The notes beneath the pieces are model-generated. The model made no database searches, had not been told where the DNA came from, and was given only the letters and a program-made list of their open reading frames with translations. A program made the position numbers and the translations under genes. Below, one piece after another: positions 46,830-55,040 of a DNA stretch of 64,000 bases; the stretch's first letter is position 1; each line of letters begins with the position of its first letter. This stretch comes from Stenotrophomonas maltophilia R551-3. Lineage in GTDB: Bacteria; Pseudomonadota; Gammaproteobacteria; Xanthomonadales; Xanthomonadaceae. The DNA lies in the NCBI RefSeq assembly GCF_000020665.1, contig NC_011071.1, forward strand, positions 4,392,501 to 4,456,500, in the 5' to 3' direction.

Positions 46830-46868
46830 GGGGTCAGAGCCCTTTCCTGCGGAAAGGGATCCGACCCC
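46830..46868. repeat. GGGGTC...GACCCC inverted repeat
   Basis: Same family and nearly the same inner stem as the copy at 6378 (CCTTTCC / GGAAAGG). It lies between convergent genes and may end both transcripts. Confidence 0.75.
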
Positions 46869-46955
46869 AACAAGGCAATCGCCACGGCCCACAAAAGATG
46901 ACGCCGGCACGCATCCTGCGGCCGGCGTCGGGTCCCCTCCCCGGGAACGCTTGAA

Positions 46956-47402
46956 TCAGCGGATGACCAGCACCGGCAGGGTGCTGCGTGCCAGCACTTC
47001 GGCAGTCTGGCTGCCCAGCAGCACGCGGGTCACGCCACGACGGCCATGCGAGGTCATCACGATCAGGTCGCTGTTGCGCTCCCCTGCTGTCTCGATGATG
47101 CCGTCGGCGGCGTAGCGGTCCAGCACATGCACAGGGTTGGCGGTGATGCCCTGCTCGGCAGCCTTGGCCAGCGCCGGCTGCAGTACCTTCTGCGCACCTT
47201 CCTCGCGGTCGGCCTTGTATTCAGGGCTGTTCATGTAGCCCACGCTCCAGCCCATGGCGTCGTACATGCCGACGGCCCACGGCTCGGAAACGGTCACGAT
47301 ATCGACCTCGGCGTTGAGGTCCTTGGCCAGCTCCAGACCCTTGGCCAGGCCCTTGTCGGCCAGCTCGGATCCGTCGGTGGCAATCAGGATGCGCTTGTAC
47401 AT
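46956..47402 (-). CDS. Universal stress protein (UspA family)
   Basis: 148 aa. ILIATDGSELADKG at the start and the ATP-binding pattern GRRGVTRVLLGSQT near the end (G-2x-G-9x-G/S) place it in the ATP-binding UspA type. Such cytosolic proteins help survival under starvation, low oxygen or oxidative stress. The ATG at 47402 is chosen; a longer frame adds 14 residues without resemblance. Confidence 0.9.
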   Translation of the reverse strand: MYKRILIATDGSELADKGLAKGLELAKDLNAEVDIVTVSEPWAVGMYDAMGWSVGYMNSPEYKADREEGAQKVLQPALAKAAEQGITANPVHVLDRYAADGIIETAGERNSDLIVMTSHGRRGVTRVLLGSQTAEVLARSTLPVLVIR

Positions 47403-47585
47403 GGTGGGGCTCCGTAGCGATCTGCCAGATGGGAACGACACCATTGCACACCGGATGTGCAGGGCGCGCCTTGAGCAGGATCAATCCGGCGCGGCGCAGC
47501 GGCGTGTGCGCACCGCCGGCTTGCACACCCCCTGACCGCAGCGCATGCTTGACCAGCGGCACCGCGCCGCCCTGGGAGAACGCCC

Positions 47586-47732
47586 ATGCAGGACAGCAAG
47601 CCGACACCACGAAGCCCCCTCAGGATCATCCTTTGGAGCCTCATCGCCGCCTTCGTGCTGTTCTACGGCGGCTATCATCTGGGCAAGGACATGGCGCTGC
47701 GTGACAACGCCCGGCAGTCAGCCGGCCGATAA
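47586..47732 (+). CDS. 48-aa single-helix membrane peptide
   Basis: ATG with GGAG eight bases upstream, then a proline-rich basic N-terminus (MQDSKPTPRSPLR) and one membrane helix (IILWSLIAAFVLFYGGYHLG), ending in a polar tail and TAA. Codon use is GC-rich and the layout (positive-inside helix) is that of a real small protein. Divergent from the stress-protein gene. Function unknown. Confidence 0.65.
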   Translation: MQDSKPTPRSPLRIILWSLIAAFVLFYGGYHLGKDMALRDNARQSAGR

Positions 47733-47741
47733 CGCTCTTCT

Positions 47742-47805
47742 GTAGAGCCGAGCCATGCTCGGCTGCTTTTCCCGCCAGAAGCAGCCGAGCATGGCTCGGC
47801 TCTAC
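47742..47805. repeat. GTAG REP pair
   Basis: GTAGAGCCGAGCCATGCTCG and its inverse (ending CGGCTCTAC) form a head-to-head pair with a short TTTTCCC spacer between two convergent genes. Confidence 0.85.
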
Positions 47806-47816
47806 ATTTTCTGCCC

Positions 47817-48371
47817 TCAGGCGATCTGCACCACGCGTGCGTTCTGGCACAGCGGGTAGCTGCCGACGAATTCAGCAATCGCATCACGCATCGCCTCGAA
47901 CGATTCGCCGTACATGTACAGCGCCGTTTCGGTCGGGCCCTGCCACCAGCTGCAGATCTCGCCCAGGCCATCGATGCGCTCGGACAACTGCTCGAACACG
48001 TGGTTGGAATCGCACTGCTCGTAGACCTCGTCCGGCAGGGTCAGGCCATCCAGGTAGATGCCCAGGCCCTCGGTCACGCCGAAGCCTCGATCAGCGTCGC
48101 CCGCACCCTGCAGTTGCGAACCCTTCGGCGCGCCCAGCTGCTCCAGCAGGTCGATCAGCTTCGGCACGCCCGCAGCGTCCACCAGCGCCACTTCGATATC
48201 GCCGTACTCGACCTCGCCCTCGTCGGACATCGCGGTGCCACCGCCAGTGATCCCGCCGACCTCGGCCGCCTGCAGCAACGCATCGAGCGGATCCTCGAAC
48301 AGCTCATGGCGATGCTCGGGCTGCAGCTTGGCGTTCAACTTCACGGTGACGTGCAGCGTGGGTTCGGTCAT
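47817..48371 (-). CDS. Conserved-looking hypothetical protein
   Basis: 184 aa, acidic, soluble, no signal or membrane helix. Alternating charged and hydrophobic strands (GDIEVALVDAAGVPKLIDLL, GFGVTEGLGIYLDGL) suggest a compact alpha/beta fold. I do not recognise the family. A good frame without breaks, flanked on both sides by REP pairs. Confidence 0.75.
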   Translation of the reverse strand: MTEPTLHVTVKLNAKLQPEHRHELFEDPLDALLQAAEVGGITGGGTAMSDEGEVEYGDIEVALVDAAGVPKLIDLLEQLGAPKGSQLQGAGDADRGFGVTEGLGIYLDGLTLPDEVYEQCDSNHVFEQLSERIDGLGEICSWWQGPTETALYMYGESFEAMRDAIAEFVGSYPLCQNARVVQIA

Positions 48372-48483
48372 CGGGGCGTTCCTGGAAGATGTCAGGCCCC
48401 ATTGTAGAGTCGAAGGTAGCGGCAGGAGCCGCTGCCAACGTCGCCTGCGACGGCCCGAAGGGTGCCGGTCAGGACGACCGGCA

Positions 48484-48540
48484 TAGCCGTGCTCGGCTGT
48501 TCTTCCAGCCAGAAGCAGCCGAGCATGGGCTCGGCTCTAC
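48484..48540. repeat. GTAG REP pair, left half degenerate
   Basis: Right half GCCGAGCATGGGCTCGGCTC plus TAC is complete. The left TAGCCGTGCTCGGCTG is a partial copy. More REP-like fragments lie to 48396. Confidence 0.7.
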
Positions 48541-48549
48541 AACAGCCCG

Positions 48550-48876
48550 TCAACGCAGGAACGCCGCCACCTTGCGCTTCAGCAGCTCCACCAGCACCGG
48601 GTCCATGTAGTCGTAGTCGTCCGGGATATCCAGGCAGATCACCCGCTTGCCGTTCAACCAGGCCTTGTAACGGCTGGACAGACGGTTGCGGTGCGCCTTT
48701 TCCATCACGAAGACCAGATCGGCCCACTGCAGCAGCTCCGGGCTGAGCACTTCTTCGGCGTCAGCCAGCAGCCCGGCCGAGGCCGTCTCGATGCCCGGCC
48801 AATCGGCGAATACCTGCTCGGCCGTGGGGCTGCGCAGGCGGTTCTGGCTGCAGAGGAAGAGCACGTTGCGGGTCAT
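48550..48876 (-). CDS. Minimal low-molecular-weight protein tyrosine phosphatase-like protein
   Basis: 108 aa. The N-terminus has NVLFLCSQNRLRSPTAEQ, matching the phosphatase loop CX5RS, and DIPDDYDYMD may supply the general-acid Asp. It is shorter than usual LMW phosphatases (about 150 aa), missing much of the middle, so activity is uncertain; such short relatives form their own group in Gammaproteobacteria. The ATG at 48876 is the only start giving the P-loop at the N-terminus. Confidence 0.8.
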   Translation of the reverse strand: MTRNVLFLCSQNRLRSPTAEQVFADWPGIETASAGLLADAEEVLSPELLQWADLVFVMEKAHRNRLSSRYKAWLNGKRVICLDIPDDYDYMDPVLVELLKRKVAAFLR

Positions 48877-48890
48877 GAGTACTCGCCCTT

Positions 48891-48912
48891 GTAGAGCCGA
48901 GCCATGCTCGGC
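48891..48912. repeat. Single GTAG REP
   Basis: GTAGAGCCGAGCCATGCTCG followed by GC: one REP hairpin just upstream of the phosphatase-like gene. Confidence 0.75.
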
Positions 48913-48930
48913 AGCGTTTTTCCGCACCAG

Positions 48931-48965
48931 GGTCAGAGCCCTCCCTGTGGGAGGGATCCGACCCC
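48931..48965. repeat. GGTC...GACCCC inverted repeat
   Basis: Third member of the family seen at 6378 and 46830, with the inner stem CCTCCC/GGGAGG in place of CCTTTCC. It lies directly behind the uvrD stop and could end its transcript. Confidence 0.7.
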
Positions 48966-48974
48966 TGACGTTGA

Positions 48975-51167
48975 TCAGATCACCGTCAGGTTGGCATACG
49001 CCATCACCAGCCACTTGCTGCCGGCATCGGCGAACTCGACCTGCACGCGGGCGTGGGCACCGTTGCCTTCGTAGTCGGTCACCATGCCTTCGCCGAACTT
49101 GGGATGGGTGACCAGTGCGCCGAGCTTCAGCGGCGGTGCCTCGATCGAGGCATGGCCCATCACCCGGCTGGCGCCCATCGAGGCCGGCCGCGAGACCTGC
49201 ACCTTCGGGCGCACTTCGTGCAGCAGCTCGCGCGGAATCTCGCGCAGGAAGCGCGACGGCAGGCTGTAGTTGTCCTGGCCATGGATGCGGCGCGATTCGG
49301 CGTAGCTCAGCACCAGTTTCTGGCGTGCGCGGGTGATGCCCACGTAGGCCAGGCGGCGCTCTTCTTCCAGCCGCCCGCTTTCCTCCAGCGAACGTGCGCT
49401 GGGGAACAAGCCTTCTTCCAGGCCGGCCAGGAACACCAGCGGGAATTCCAGGCCCTTGGCCGAGTGCAGGGTCATCAGCTGCACGCCTTCCTCGCCCGCC
49501 TGCGCCTGGCCCTCGCCGGCCTCCAGCGCGGCATAGGCCAGGAATGCGACCAGCTCGTCCATGTCCTCGCCCACTTCCTCGATGTCGTCGGCGCGGCGCA
49601 CGAAGCGAGAGGCCACCGAGACCAGTTCGTCGAGGTTGTCGGTGCGCGATTCCGAATCGAGCGCGTTGCGGCTTTCCTTGCTCCAGTGCTCGCGCAGCTG
49701 CGAGCGCGCCAGCACGTGGTCCACGCGCTCGGCCAGGGTCATGTGCAGAGTCTGCGCCTGCAGCTCGTTGACCAGCACCAGGAAGCCGGCCAGCGCATTG
49801 CGCGCACGTGCGGCCAGCGCGCTGCCCTGGGTGACCAGCATGGTCGCTTCCCACAGCGAAATACCCTGCGCGCGCGCTTCGCGGCGCACTTCGTCCAGCG
49901 TGCGGTCGCCGATGCCACGCGTCGGCGTGTTGACCGCGCGCTCGAACGCCGCGTCATCGTTGCGGTTGGACAGCAGGCGCAGGTAGGCCAGCGCGTCCTT
50001 GATTTCGGCACGTTCGAAGAAGCGCATGCCGCCATACACGCGGTACGGCACCTGCTCGCTCAGCAGTGCTTCTTCCAGCGCGCGCGACTGCGCGTTGCTG
50101 CGGTAGAGCACGGCCACTTCGGTGTAGCTGCCACCGTCGCGCACCCACTGGCGGGCACGCTCGACGATGTAGCGCGCTTCGTCCATCTCGTTGTAGGCGG
50201 CATACAGGTCGATCGGCTCGCCGTCGCCGCTGTCGGTCCACAGTTCCTTGCCGATGCGATCCGGGTTGTGCGCGATCACCGCGTTGGCGGCACCGAGGAT
50301 GTTGGCGGTGGAGCGGTAGTTCTGTTCCAGGCGGATGGTCTGCGCGCCCGGGAAGTCGCGCAGGAAGCCCTGCACGTTCTCGACCTTGGCACCGCGCCAG
50401 CCGTAGATGGCCTGGTCATCGTCACCGACCACGAACACGTGGCCGGAATCGCCGGCCAGCACGCGCACGAAGGCGTACTGGATGGCATTGGTGTCCTGGA
50501 ACTCGTCTACCAGGATCTCGCGGAAGCGCGCGCGGTAGTGCGACAGCAACGCCGGGTTGTCGCGCAGCAGCTCATGCGCGCGCAGCAGCAGCTCGGCGAA
50601 GTCGACCAGGCCGGCGCGGTCGCAGCGTGCCTGGTACTCGATGTAGGCCTGGCGCATGGTTTCCAGCCACGCGTCGTGCGGTTCGGGCTGGATGTGCTGT
50701 GGGCGGCGGCCCTCGTCCTTCTGCGCGTTGATCCACCACGCGATCTGCTTGGCCGGGTACTTGCCGTCATCCAGTTCCAGCGCCTGCACCACGCGCTTGA
50801 CCAGTCGCAGCTGGTCGTCCGAATCCATGACCTGGAAGCCTTCGGGCAGCTTCGCGTCCTGCCAGTGCAGGCGCAGCAGGCGGTTGGCCAGGCCATGGAA
50901 GGTGCCGATCCACATGCCGCGGCTGCCATTGGGCAGCTGTGCGTCGATGCGGTGGCGCATTTCGCCGGCCGCCTTGTTGGTGAAGGTCACCGCGAAAATG
51001 CCGTGGGTCGGCACGCCATCGACTTCATGCAGCCAGGCGATGCGGTGGGTGAGTACGCGGGTCTTGCCGGAACCGGCACCGGCCAGCACCAGGTGGTGGC
51101 CGGGGGGAGCGGAGACGGCTTCGCGCTGGGCCGGGTTCAGGCCATCAAGCAGGTGGGAGACATCCAT
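48975..51167 (-). CDS. uvrD: DNA helicase II UvrD
   Basis: 730 aa superfamily 1A helicase. Walker A AGAGSGKTRVLTHR is at about residue 30, DEFQDT is motif II, GDDDQAIYGWRGA is motif III, and LMTLHSAKGLEFPLVFLAGL (motif V region) and GITRARQKL (motif VI) are complete. UvrD unwinds 3'-5' in nucleotide excision and mismatch repair. It starts 9 bases after the stop of the flavoprotein gene upstream on the same strand. Confidence 0.94.
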   Translation of the reverse strand: MDVSHLLDGLNPAQREAVSAPPGHHLVLAGAGSGKTRVLTHRIAWLHEVDGVPTHGIFAVTFTNKAAGEMRHRIDAQLPNGSRGMWIGTFHGLANRLLRLHWQDAKLPEGFQVMDSDDQLRLVKRVVQALELDDGKYPAKQIAWWINAQKDEGRRPQHIQPEPHDAWLETMRQAYIEYQARCDRAGLVDFAELLLRAHELLRDNPALLSHYRARFREILVDEFQDTNAIQYAFVRVLAGDSGHVFVVGDDDQAIYGWRGAKVENVQGFLRDFPGAQTIRLEQNYRSTANILGAANAVIAHNPDRIGKELWTDSGDGEPIDLYAAYNEMDEARYIVERARQWVRDGGSYTEVAVLYRSNAQSRALEEALLSEQVPYRVYGGMRFFERAEIKDALAYLRLLSNRNDDAAFERAVNTPTRGIGDRTLDEVRREARAQGISLWEATMLVTQGSALAARARNALAGFLVLVNELQAQTLHMTLAERVDHVLARSQLREHWSKESRNALDSESRTDNLDELVSVASRFVRRADDIEEVGEDMDELVAFLAYAALEAGEGQAQAGEEGVQLMTLHSAKGLEFPLVFLAGLEEGLFPSARSLEESGRLEEERRLAYVGITRARQKLVLSYAESRRIHGQDNYSLPSRFLREIPRELLHEVRPKVQVSRPASMGASRVMGHASIEAPPLKLGALVTHPKFGEGMVTDYEGNGAHARVQVEFADAGSKWLVMAYANLTVI

Positions 51168-51176
51168 GCCCCCATT

Positions 51177-52580
51177 TTACGGCATCGCCGTCGCGGCTCC
51201 TGCGACCACCTGGGTTGCCAGTGCCTGCGCCTGCTGACGCAGTTCAGGCACCGCCAGGCTTTCCCACAGGCTGCCGATGCGCAGGCTGCCGAGCACGCCC
51301 AGCCGTGCCTGCGGCTGGCCACCGGCGGCACACAGGCGATCGCCCGGCACCGTGCTGTCCAGGCCCAGCCCGTGCGGGCCGGGGCGCGCCAGCCCATCGG
51401 CCTGCAGCTGCTGCAGCAACGGATTGCGCAGCGCGCTGGCGCGGGTCTCCACGCCGGTGGCGTTGATCACCCCGCTGATCGTCCACTGCTGTTCATTGCC
51501 CGAGGCATCGCGGCCGGACAGCTGCAGCGCATTGCCGTCGCGCCAGACGCGTTGCAGGCGGGACCGGTGGATACGCAGCTGGCCGCTGTCCTGCAGGGAC
51601 TGCAGCTGCGCATCCACTTCTTCGGCGATGCGGTGGCGATGCACGTCCCAATAGCGCACCACATGGCGCAGGAAGCGACGCTGGTCCGCCCCATCGAGGC
51701 TGCACCACAGCGCCTGCCCGTGCGGACGGATGCGGTCCATCACGCCCTGCCACGGCAGGCCGTCGGCCTGTGCCTGGCGTGCGAACCCACGCAACGCGCG
51801 CAGGCGCTGGCGCAGGTTCATCGGCAGCAGCGTGGCCGGGTCGAACGTGGGCAGGCCACCATGCGCGTGCGGCAACGGCAGCAGGCCATGGCGCGAGATC
51901 ACATGCAGCGGTCCGCTGTGGCCGGCGGCGACCAGCGCCAGCACGGTGTCGGCCATGCTCAGGCCGGAGCCGACAATGGCTACAGCCTGTTCGCCGGCCA
52001 GGGTGCGCACGCCGTCGTAGTCCCAGGCCTCGATCACGTCATCCGCAGGCAGTGCCTCGGCACCGGCTACCGGCAGCGGCCGCATGCTGTTGCCGGTGGC
52101 CAGCACGGCCTGTGCGGCGTGCAGCGTCTGGCCATCGCCGAGTGTCAGCTGGTAACCGTGGTCATCCGGCTGCAGGCCCAGCACCGGCTGCGCGATCACC
52201 TGCAGCTGTGCCGGGCTGGTCGCAGCGGCCTCCTGCAGGCGCTGCTGCAGGTAGGCAGCAAAGTAGTGGCGGCACACATAGCGCTCGCCCAGCACCTCGC
52301 GCGCCTCGCCCGGGTAGGCATTGGCGGCCATCAGGTAGTCGAGGAAATCGCCGGGCTGGTCGGCAAACGCACTCATCTTCGCCGCCGGCACGTTCAGCAG
52401 GTGCTCCGGCCACGGCGTGGCATAGGCGATACCCTGGGCCAGCTGCGAGGCGGGTTCGAAGATGGCCAGCGCCAGCGGCGCCTTGGCCTGGCGCAGTACC
52501 TGGATCGCCACCAGCACCCCGGCCGCACCACCACCGATGATTGCCAGGTCCAGTTCGCCATTACGCGGTGAATCAGTCAT
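51177..52580 (-). CDS. FAD/NAD(P)-binding protein
   Basis: 467 aa. A dinucleotide motif IIGGGAAGVLVAIQVL lies at the N-terminus, with HLLNVPAAKMSAFAD and a second AIVGSGLSMADTVLAL motif, as in the NAD_binding_9 flavoprotein group. Members are often found in siderophore or redox contexts, but no such neighbours are here, so substrate is open. The ATG at 52580 begins MTDSPRNGEL. It is followed by uvrD, probably in one transcript. Confidence 0.85.
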   Translation of the reverse strand: MTDSPRNGELDLAIIGGGAAGVLVAIQVLRQAKAPLALAIFEPASQLAQGIAYATPWPEHLLNVPAAKMSAFADQPGDFLDYLMAANAYPGEAREVLGERYVCRHYFAAYLQQRLQEAAATSPAQLQVIAQPVLGLQPDDHGYQLTLGDGQTLHAAQAVLATGNSMRPLPVAGAEALPADDVIEAWDYDGVRTLAGEQAVAIVGSGLSMADTVLALVAAGHSGPLHVISRHGLLPLPHAHGGLPTFDPATLLPMNLRQRLRALRGFARQAQADGLPWQGVMDRIRPHGQALWCSLDGADQRRFLRHVVRYWDVHRHRIAEEVDAQLQSLQDSGQLRIHRSRLQRVWRDGNALQLSGRDASGNEQQWTISGVINATGVETRASALRNPLLQQLQADGLARPGPHGLGLDSTVPGDRLCAAGGQPQARLGVLGSLRIGSLWESLAVPELRQQAQALATQVVAGAATAMP

Positions 52581-52643
52581 GTGCCGATTGTAGGCCATCG
52601 GCGATGACAGGCCGGATTGCCGAAATGGGCGGCCGGCATTGCC

Positions 52644-54062
52644 TTACATCAACGCATCGGCCAAGCGTGCGATGCCCTCGCGGCTACGCCGCCACGTGGG
52701 GCGGCTGCGCCACTGCTGCAGATCCAGCTGTCGCGACTCACGCAGATAGCCATCCTCGATCTCGCACAACTGCTTCACCAGCGCGTGGTCGTAGCAGATC
52801 AGGCCGATCTCGGCATTCAGCGCGAACGAGCGGATATCCATGTTGATCGAGCCCAGCACGGCGATGTCCTCGTCCACGCTCATGTGCTTGGCGTGCAGGA
52901 ACTGTGGTTCGTACAGGGCGATGCGTACACCACAACGCAGCAGTTCGTCGTAGTACGCCTCCTGCGCCCACGAGGTCAGCCGCTGGTTGTTGCTGGCCGA
53001 CAGGATCAGCTGCACGTCCACGCCGGACAACGCCGCGATGCGCAGCGCGCTCAGCGTGGCTTCGTCGGGCACGAAGTACGGGGTGACCATCACCAGCCGG
53101 CGCCGTGCGAGGTGGATCAGCGCCGCCACCGCGTCGCGTGCGTTGCTGTACGGGTAGGCCGGGCCGCTGGGCAGCAGCTGGGTGGCGATGTCGTCGCTGC
53201 ACTCGGGCACGTCGGCGATCACGTCCAGGCGCTGGCCGGTTTCCATGTACCAGTCGCTGGCGAACACGGCTTCCAGATGCGCCACCGCCGGGCCGCGCAC
53301 GCGCGCCACCAGCTCGCGGTTCGGGTGGCCGGGCACGAACCCGGGGCCGGCCAGGTTCTGCGAACCGACGTAGGCCACTTCGTTGTCGATCACCGCGATC
53401 TTGCGGTGATTGCGCAGGTCCATGCGCCCGCTGCGGCGCCAGCGCAGGCCGCCGGGCAGCATCGCGCGCACCTCGATGTCACGCGCTTCAAGGCGCTTGC
53501 GATAGGCGCGCAGACCGCGCTTGGCACCCACCGCGTCGAGCAGCACGCGGCATTGCACGCCACGCGCCGCTGCTCGCTGCAGTGCCTCGACCACCGCCTC
53601 GCCCACCGCGTCATCGAACATCAGGTAGTACAGCAGGTGCACACGGTCTTCAGCCTGGTCGATGTCGGCGATCAGCGTGTGCAGCGATTCGTCGTAGTCG
53701 GTCAACAGGTCCACCGCGTTGCCGTGCACCGGCATGAAGTCGCCCTGGCGCTGCACCAGCGGCACGATCTCGGCGCAGGCGGTGTCTGGCTGCGGGGTCC
53801 AGCGCAGGCGATGCTGCAGCGCCTGTTCTTCGCGGATGACCTGCGAGGCCTCGGCCTGGCGGCGGATGCGCTCGCGCGACAGCCACGGGTGGCCGAACAG
53901 CAGGTACAGCGGCAGGCCCAGCAGCGGCACGAAGCCGACCAGCAGCAGCCAGCTGCGCGCCGCCCCCGGCGTGGTGCGGGTGGGGATCCAGCACAGCGCG
54001 ACCAGCCGGATCAGCCAGTCGATCAGCAGCAGGTAGGAACCCAGCAACCACTCGAACAGCAT
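52644..54062 (-). CDS. cls: Cardiolipin synthase
   Basis: 472 aa, close to ClsA of E. coli. Two N-terminal helices (LLGSYLLLIDWLIRLVALCW and a second) precede a phospholipase D-like body with two HKD motifs: NHRKIAVID and HAKHMSVD. It joins two phosphatidylglycerols to cardiolipin at the inner membrane. The start at 54062 is chosen for family fit; an alternative ATG at 54092 would add ten residues, and neither has a strong ribosome-binding site. Confidence 0.92.
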   Translation of the reverse strand: MLFEWLLGSYLLLIDWLIRLVALCWIPTRTTPGAARSWLLLVGFVPLLGLPLYLLFGHPWLSRERIRRQAEASQVIREEQALQHRLRWTPQPDTACAEIVPLVQRQGDFMPVHGNAVDLLTDYDESLHTLIADIDQAEDRVHLLYYLMFDDAVGEAVVEALQRAAARGVQCRVLLDAVGAKRGLRAYRKRLEARDIEVRAMLPGGLRWRRSGRMDLRNHRKIAVIDNEVAYVGSQNLAGPGFVPGHPNRELVARVRGPAVAHLEAVFASDWYMETGQRLDVIADVPECSDDIATQLLPSGPAYPYSNARDAVAALIHLARRRLVMVTPYFVPDEATLSALRIAALSGVDVQLILSASNNQRLTSWAQEAYYDELLRCGVRIALYEPQFLHAKHMSVDEDIAVLGSINMDIRSFALNAEIGLICYDHALVKQLCEIEDGYLRESRQLDLQQWRSRPTWRRSREGIARLADALM

Positions 54063-54109
54063 CGCGTCGCCCGTCGGGAGGTGATGGGCCATTCTGCCCA
54101 GCGGGGTGT

Positions 54110-54131
54110 GTAGAGTCGAGCCGCGCTCGAC
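54110..54131. repeat. GTAG REP variant
   Basis: GTAGAGTCGAGCCGCGCTCG followed by AC: both arms are changed in matching fashion (TCGAG/CTCGA) compared with other copies, so pairing is kept. Confidence 0.7.
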
Positions 54132-54145
54132 TGCTTTGAAGCCGT

Positions 54146-54165
54146 GTGCCAACCAAGGTTGGCAC
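54146..54165. repeat. Short palindrome GTGCCAACCAAGGTTGGCAC
   Basis: A fully self-complementary 20-mer; related to GTGCCGACC-AAC-GGTCGGCAC with compensating changes in both arms. Confidence 0.75.
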
Positions 54166-54185
54166 CTACCGGGGGTGGAGGGAAT

Positions 54186-54230
54186 GTGCCGACCAACGGT
54201 CGGCACCCACAGGCACCCACAGGCACCCAC
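54186..54230. repeat. Short palindrome plus 10-bp tandem repeat
   Basis: GTGCCGACCAACGGTCGGCA plus C at 54186-54206 is identical to the copy at 6231. From 54201 three near-identical 10-bp units follow (CGGCACCCAC, then AGGCACCCAC twice), which looks like slippage at the palindrome's edge. Not coding. Confidence 0.75.
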
Positions 54231-54249
54231 CGGCCCCACCGTCGGGCAT

Positions 54250-54276
54250 GAAAAAACCCGCCACAAGGGCGGGTTT
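54250..54276 (-). terminator. Intrinsic terminator of rpmB-rpmG
   Basis: On the minus strand AAACCCGCC/GGCGGGTTT arms around a 5-nt loop end in a six-U run, 29 bases beyond the rpmG stop: a classic Rho-independent terminator. Confidence 0.88.
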
Positions 54277-54304
54277 CTTCGCGGGGATCAGCAATCCTTG
54301 CGGA

Positions 54305-54469
54305 TTACTTGATCTTGCCTTCCTTGTACGGGACGTGCTTGCGCACGACCGGATCGTACTTGGAGAATTCCATCTTCCCCGGGGTGTTCTTCTTGTTCTT
54401 GTCGGTCGTGTAGAAGTGACCGGTACCAGCGGTCGAAATCATACGGACCTTATCGCGCTTGCCTGCCAT
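54305..54469 (-). CDS. rpmG: Ribosomal protein L33
   Basis: 54 aa, too short for many gene finders. [20 protein letters not shown] at the start and [17 protein letters not shown] at the end match L33. It lacks the CxxC pairs of the zinc-binding form. It lies 13 bases after rpmB, the usual order, and both are followed by a strong terminator. It is part of the large ribosomal subunit near the E site. Confidence 0.96.
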   Translation of the reverse strand: MAGKRDKVRMISTAGTGHFYTTDKNKKNTPGKMEFSKYDPVVRKHVPYKEGKIK

Positions 54470-54482
54470 GATCGTCTACTCC

Positions 54483-54719
54483 TCAGACCTTTTCGCCGCG
54501 CGCACGCAGCTCAGCCAGAACGGAATCGATACCGTTCTTGTCGATGGTGCGCAGTGCATGCGCGGAAACACGAAGCTTCACCCAGCGGTTTTCGCTGGCA
54601 ACCCAGAAGCGGCGCTCGTGCAGATTCGGCAGGAAACGACGACGGGTCTTGTTGTTGGCGTGCGAGACGTTGTTACCCGTCTGCACTCGCTTGCCGGAAA
54701 CCTGGCATACGCGGGACAT
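54483..54719 (-). CDS. rpmB: Ribosomal protein L28
   Basis: 78 aa, full length. [20 protein letters not shown] and the basic [17 protein letters not shown] core are typical of L28. First gene of the rpmB-rpmG operon, driven by a likely sigma-70 promoter about 170 bases upstream. Confidence 0.97.
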   Translation of the reverse strand: MSRVCQVSGKRVQTGNNVSHANNKTRRRFLPNLHERRFWVASENRWVKLRVSAHALRTIDKNGIDSVLAELRARGEKV

Positions 54720-54886
54720 GGCGCACCTCGATAGTAAGTTGTGTCAGCCCGTAGCCCGGGAGACGGCGGCCTCGATGGTTGCCCACCACACGTCAAGAGA
54801 ATCAAAGGGTTACGCTGGCGTTGGGCGGCCGGGGACGTGCTCCCGGGGACGCCGCCCGGTAGAAAACCGGACACAGCGAGCCGCGC

Positions 54887-54915
54887 ATTATGCACGGGTT
54901 CAAGCACTTGCGCAA
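54887..54915 (-). promoter_or_regulatory. Sigma-70 promoter for rpmB-rpmG
   Basis: On the minus strand TTGCGC (54910-54915) and CATAAT (54887-54892) are separated by exactly 17 bases, matching the -35 and -10 consensus in 4 and 5 of 6 positions. It predicts a leader of about 160 nt ahead of rpmB. Confidence 0.62.
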
Positions 54916-54957
54916 GTTACCCACAGGCTGGGGCTGAACGCGACGGCCACTCCCCCT

Positions 54958-55025
54958 GTAGAACCGAGCGCATGCTCGGCTCGGTCCTTCCGGGGCGCAG
55001 CAGCCGAGCATGGGCTCGGCTCTAC
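54958..55025. repeat. GTAG REP pair
   Basis: GTAGAACCGAGCGCATGCTC at left and GCCGAGCATGGGCTCGGCTC plus TAC at right, head to head. Confidence 0.8.
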
Positions 55026-55040
55026 AGCTACCAGGCCAGC

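Larger units (their letters stand above)
54720..55040. other. Leader and repeat region upstream of rpmB
   Basis: No gene is supported. It holds a likely rpmB promoter (54887-54915), an untranslated leader of about 160 bases whose GC-rich hairpins could control ribosomal protein synthesis, and a REP pair (54958-55025) next to the exonuclease gene's stop. Confidence 0.6.

Noticed and set aside
49053..52571. Plus-strand open frame of 1172 codons opposite uvrD and the flavoprotein gene
   Set aside because: It is the antisense shadow of two well-supported minus-strand genes in high-GC DNA; its translation is rich in His, Gln and Arg with no family motif.
54146..54230. CRISPR-like or operator repeats between cls and rpmG
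   Set aside because: Only two palindromes and a 10-bp slippage repeat are present; they match palindromes elsewhere in the window.
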